Source: Bacillus massiliglaciei (GTDB taxonomy: Bacteria > Bacillota > Bacilli > Bacillales > DSM-1321). Taken from it: a stretch of DNA of 64,000 bases. Within the stretch, counting starts at the first letter, position 1. The number at the start of each line of letters is the position of its first letter. The DNA is taken from assembly GCF_900098925.1 (NCBI RefSeq), contig NZ_LT622359.1, positions 474,152 through 538,151 on the forward strand, read 5' to 3'. Shown here piece after piece: positions 61,306 through 64,000 of the stretch. The position numbers and the translations under genes were made by a program. Under the pieces are notes generated by a model. That model was not told the DNA's origin. It worked only from the letters and a program-made list of their open reading frames with translations, and ran no database searches.

Positions 61306-62817
61306 ATGGAAAATAAAACGAAAAATTATGATGTGGTAGTCGTAGGAGCAGGGAATGCAGCGATCTGTGCAGCGATTTCAGCAAAGGAAAAAGGAGCCAG
61401 TGTGCTAGTTTTGGAGAAGGCGCCTATACATAAGCGCGGGGGAAATTCGTTTTTCACAGATGGCGCCATCCGCTTTGCCTACCGGGGAGCTGATGCGATT
61501 CGAAAGATTATCCCAAATATTTCGGATGAAGAAGCAGAAAAATTACATATTCCTGTATATGACGAAACAGATTACTATAATGATTTGATGAGAGTGACAG
61601 AAGGTAAAAGTGACCCAGTACTAGCTAATCATTTAACGGCAAATTCTTATGAAACGATTGCATGGATGCAAAGCCATGGGGTTGAATTCGAACTGAATTA
61701 TGAAAATCAATCGTTTGAGAAAGAGGGGAAGTTCCATTTTTGGGGCGGACTGCCGGTAAAAACACATAATAAAGGGGTAGGGCTTGTCAAGCGATTAAAT
61801 GAACGGGCCATTGAACTGGGGATAGACGTCTGGTATAGTTCTCAGGCCGTAAAGTTAATGACGGATCAGGGGCAGATTACAGGCGTGATCATCGAGAAGG
61901 GCGAAAGAACGATAACGGTCAATACAGAAAGCATTATATTGGCCTGCGGCGGGTTTGAAGCCAATAAGGACATGCGCACGCAATATATCGGGGATGAATG
62001 GGAAAAAGCGATCGTACGGGGTACAGAATATAATACAGGAGATGGCCTGGCCATGGCTTTAGAGATTGGTGCCCAGCGATACGGAGACTGGTCGAGCTGC
62101 CATTCAATAGGAACGGATTTACATGCCCCGAAAGTGGGTGATTTTAATAAGCCTGGTGATATATACAAAAAATCATCCTTCCCGCTCGGACTTTTGATCA
62201 ATAAGGATGGAAACCGCTTTGTTGATGAGGGAGCAGACTTCCGAAATTATACGTATGCGAAATATGGCCGTGAAGTATTGAAACAGCCAGGCCATATTGC
62301 CTTCCAATTATTTGACGCCCAAGTATATCCGATGCTTCGCAAGGAGTATACATTGGAGGAAGCCACCGTTTTGGAAGGCAATACCCTGGAAGAGTTGGCT
62401 GATAAAATGGGAGTCAACAAGGTGCAATTTCTGAAAACGATCCAAGAGTACAATGAAGCAGTGCAGGAAGGGGAATACAATCCGACAGTGAAAGACCAGA
62501 AAGGGACGGTCGGCATTACGCCGCCAAAAACAAACTGGGCTTTGCGTATGGAAATGGGCCCTTTTTATGCCTATCCGGTGACTTGCGGCATTACTTTCAC
62601 TTTTGGCGGACTGCGTGTAAATACGGAAGGAGAAGTACTGAGCCAAGAGGGAACACCGATTGCGGGGCTATATGCAGCGGGAGAAATGGTTGGCGGAATC
62701 TTCTTTGGAAATTATCCCGGCGGGTCTGGCCTTATGTCAGGCGCTGTCTTCGGGAAAGTGGCTGGGGAGTCTGCAGCTGACCATTCTCTAAAGAAACAGA
62801 AGGATCCAGTGCAATAA
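61306..62817 (+). CDS. tcuA: FAD-dependent tricarballylate dehydrogenase-like protein (TcuA)
   Basis: 503 residues of the fumarate reductase/succinate dehydrogenase flavoprotein family. The FAD fold is DVVVVGAGNAAICAAISAKEKG, with a second block VLEKAPIHKRGGNSFFTDGAIRFA. The FAD-capping domain and GVTF-type GITFTFGGLRVNTEGEV, then GLYAAGEMVGGIFFGNYPGGSGL close the family pattern as in TcuA. Enteric TcuA oxidises tricarballylate to cis-aconitate and passes electrons to TcuB. No tcuB lies in the window, so the electron acceptor is unknown. Confidence 0.82.
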   Translation: MENKTKNYDVVVVGAGNAAICAAISAKEKGASVLVLEKAPIHKRGGNSFFTDGAIRFAYRGADAIRKIIPNISDEEAEKLHIPVYDETDYYNDLMRVTEGKSDPVLANHLTANSYETIAWMQSHGVEFELNYENQSFEKEGKFHFWGGLPVKTHNKGVGLVKRLNERAIELGIDVWYSSQAVKLMTDQGQITGVIIEKGERTITVNTESIILACGGFEANKDMRTQYIGDEWEKAIVRGTEYNTGDGLAMALEIGAQRYGDWSSCHSIGTDLHAPKVGDFNKPGDIYKKSSFPLGLLINKDGNRFVDEGADFRNYTYAKYGREVLKQPGHIAFQLFDAQVYPMLRKEYTLEEATVLEGNTLEELADKMGVNKVQFLKTIQEYNEAVQEGEYNPTVKDQKGTVGITPPKTNWALRMEMGPFYAYPVTCGITFTFGGLRVNTEGEVLSQEGTPIAGLYAAGEMVGGIFFGNYPGGSGLMSGAVFGKVAGESAADHSLKKQKDPVQ

Positions 62818-62832
62818 AGTTGTCCATAAAAC

Positions 62833-62872
62833 AAAAATAGCCCCTGCTGCTGCGGAGGGCTATTTTTTTTGC
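62833..62872 (+). terminator. Terminator after the tcuA-like gene
   Basis: AAAATAGCCC / GGGCTATTTT stem with eight T. Confidence 0.9.
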
Positions 62873-62933
62873 TGGAAATTGTGTTCATTCTATTTAAAAA
62901 GTATTCCATATAGGCCGAACGTCTCTGTTTTGT

Positions 62934-62960
62934 TAAAATGGTGCAAAACTTGGCCGATTG
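62934..62960 (+). promoter_or_regulatory. Sigma-D promoter of the FliK-like gene
   Basis: TAAA (62934) and GCCGATTG (62953) with the ideal 15-base spacer; it places the following gene in the motility regulon. Confidence 0.75.
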
Positions 62961-63002
62961 TCCGATATGTAGAATAAGAGAAAGTGATCGGAGCGTGTAT
63001 TC

Positions 63003-64000
63003 ATGCAAATTCTTCAAATGATGAATCAAATGATGAATCAGGCAGGTGCTAAGGCAGAGGCGCCAAAAGCAGGGGATATGGTTCAGCTGACGGTAAAGGA
63101 AAGGGTCAGTGACACGGAAGCTGTTGTTTCCATAAATGGCAGTCTTGTGAAGGTGAAATTCGAGGGCGGTGTTCCAAAGGATGACCGCCTTTCTGTGGCC
63201 ATAAGCGGCACGTCTGAAGACGGCCAACTGATTGTACGGGTCGCGGAACAAAAAGTGCCGGATAGTGCCAGTCAACGCAATGTGCCGGCAAATGTCCTGG
63301 ATCATCAAACAAGTGAGGCGGTCCGGGAATTCAAAAGCCGCGGAATGGAAGTGACGAAGGAAAATGTTACGGCCATTAAAGCCTACTTATCAGAAGACAG
63401 CGGAACAATCGAGGAAAAAATGAAAACTATCAAGCTGATGGCGGAAAAGGGGATTCCGTTTACGCTGGCAGCCGTAAAAGCTGTAACAGAAGCGATGAAC
63501 GGCAATCCTCTTCCTGTCTTGATGGAGGAAATTGAATCTATCATCAAGCTGTCTGAAAGCAGCAAAGAATCCAAGCCAGCTCCCGATTTGCCGGTGCTAA
63601 AAGACTCCGTGAAAATGGCAGATTCCGCTGTTCCTAGTCAGAAACCTATTTTCGCTGACCATCCACAGGCTCCGAAAGATCCAGTGAAAATGATGGATAG
63701 CCAGAAGTCTGTTCTGGCAGATGATCCAGAACCCTCTCCGCTTTTAGCTGGAGATGATGACCCGGAAAACACTCCGGAAGCTACTAAAAGATTCCTTGTT
63801 AAGGAACCGCTAACGGAAGTGAATCGATATATATTCAATGGGAAGGAAGCCGACTCCGCGATTAAGCTGCCAGTAAGAAGGGATGTGTCAGAATCGGTTC
63901 CTAATTTACGGGCTCCAAAAGATCCAGTGAAAATGATGGATGCCGCAGCCCCTAGTCAGAAGCCCATTCTGGCAGATGATCCAGAGTCATCTCCGCTTAT
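63003..64000 (+). CDS. FliK-like or related flagellar protein, 5' part (runs off the window)
   Basis: Open from ATG 63003 to the window end (over 332 codons). The start MQILQMMNQMMNQAGAKAE and the beta-rich GDMVQLTVKERVSDTEAVVSINGSLVKVKF domain, followed by long low-complexity sequence, resemble hook-length control proteins of the FliK type. Repeats of KDPVKMMD and QKP-LADDPE-SPL are visible from residue 200 on. The sigma-D promoter upstream supports a motility role. The C-terminal domain that would decide is not in the window. Confidence 0.6.
   Translation, partial: MQILQMMNQMMNQAGAKAEAPKAGDMVQLTVKERVSDTEAVVSINGSLVKVKFEGGVPKDDRLSVAISGTSEDGQLIVRVAEQKVPDSASQRNVPANVLDHQTSEAVREFKSRGMEVTKENVTAIKAYLSEDSGTIEEKMKTIKLMAEKGIPFTLAAVKAVTEAMNGNPLPVLMEEIESIIKLSESSKESKPAPDLPVLKDSVKMADSAVPSQKPIFADHPQAPKDPVKMMDSQKSVLADDPEPSPLLAGDDDPENTPEATKRFLVKEPLTEVNRYIFNGKEADSAIKLPVRRDVSESVPNLRAPKDPVKMMDAAAPSQKPILADDPESSPL

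Overview
The window reads as a low-GC Gram-positive chromosome from the Bacillaceae (Bacillus in the broad sense). Three things point there: a comFA-comFC-yvyF-flgM-flgN-flgK-flgL-yviE-fliW-csrA-hag order, sigma-D type flagellar promoters, and strong GGAGG ribosome binding sites with many TTG/GTG starts. No species can be named from the sequence alone. Region 1 (1 to about 28,860) is the right-hand part of a siphovirus-type prophage with HK97-like head genes. It runs from an ArpU-type late regulator, through a control region with three hairpins and four 19-bp iterons, an HNH nuclease, small and large terminase, portal, ClpP-type protease, capsid, connector genes, major tail protein, a frameshifted tail chaperone pair, tape measure, Dit, Tal and a beta-helix tail fibre, to XhlA-holin-endolysin. 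It ends in an accessory block (LexA-controlled YolD, lipoprotein, Cro-like regulator, FtsK-like ATPase, replication-relaxation-like protein, HTH protein). Its right end abuts codons for the helicase core of comFA, so the prophage appears to split this competence gene; the left end and integrase lie outside the window. Region 2 (28,860-37,925) is the comF/flagellar operon ending in the flagellin gene hag1, with a sigma-D promoter and a CsrA-binding leader. Region 3 (37,453-54,630) is a mosaic built around flagellin 3' ends. hag1 contains a 378-nt group I intron near its 3' end. A second, 5'-truncated flagellin (hag2, 50,520-52,077) contains a 364-nt group I intron at another site. Around and between them lie a defence-like protein kinase, an IS21-family element, duplicated recombinase modules (one decayed), a putative replicating integrative element (SSB-like protein, primase-helicase, tyrosine recombinase, tandem-repeat HTH protein), an intracellular trypsin-like protease, an ImmA/IrrE-type metallopeptidase and a frameshifted RadC-like gene. 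Copies of the flagellin stop region (CTTCGTTAAT) occur at four module boundaries, which suggests that the hag 3' end is an integration hotspot. Region 4 (54,685-62,870) is a catabolic cluster: PrpF-like isomerase, DctP-DctQ-DctM TRAP transporter, isocitrate/isopropylmalate-type dehydrogenase, LysR regulator and a TcuA-like flavoprotein. The likely role is uptake of a C6 tricarboxylate (tricarballylate or aconitate) and its conversion towards the TCA cycle, under a probable catabolite-repression site. Region 5 (62,934-64,000) is the start of a sigma-D-promoted, FliK-like gene that runs off the window. The most striking observation is that the first 45 nt of the hag1 intron encode, mostly with different codons, the same flagellin C-terminus and stop as the downstream exon. 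Spliced and unspliced mRNA would therefore both give a complete flagellin.
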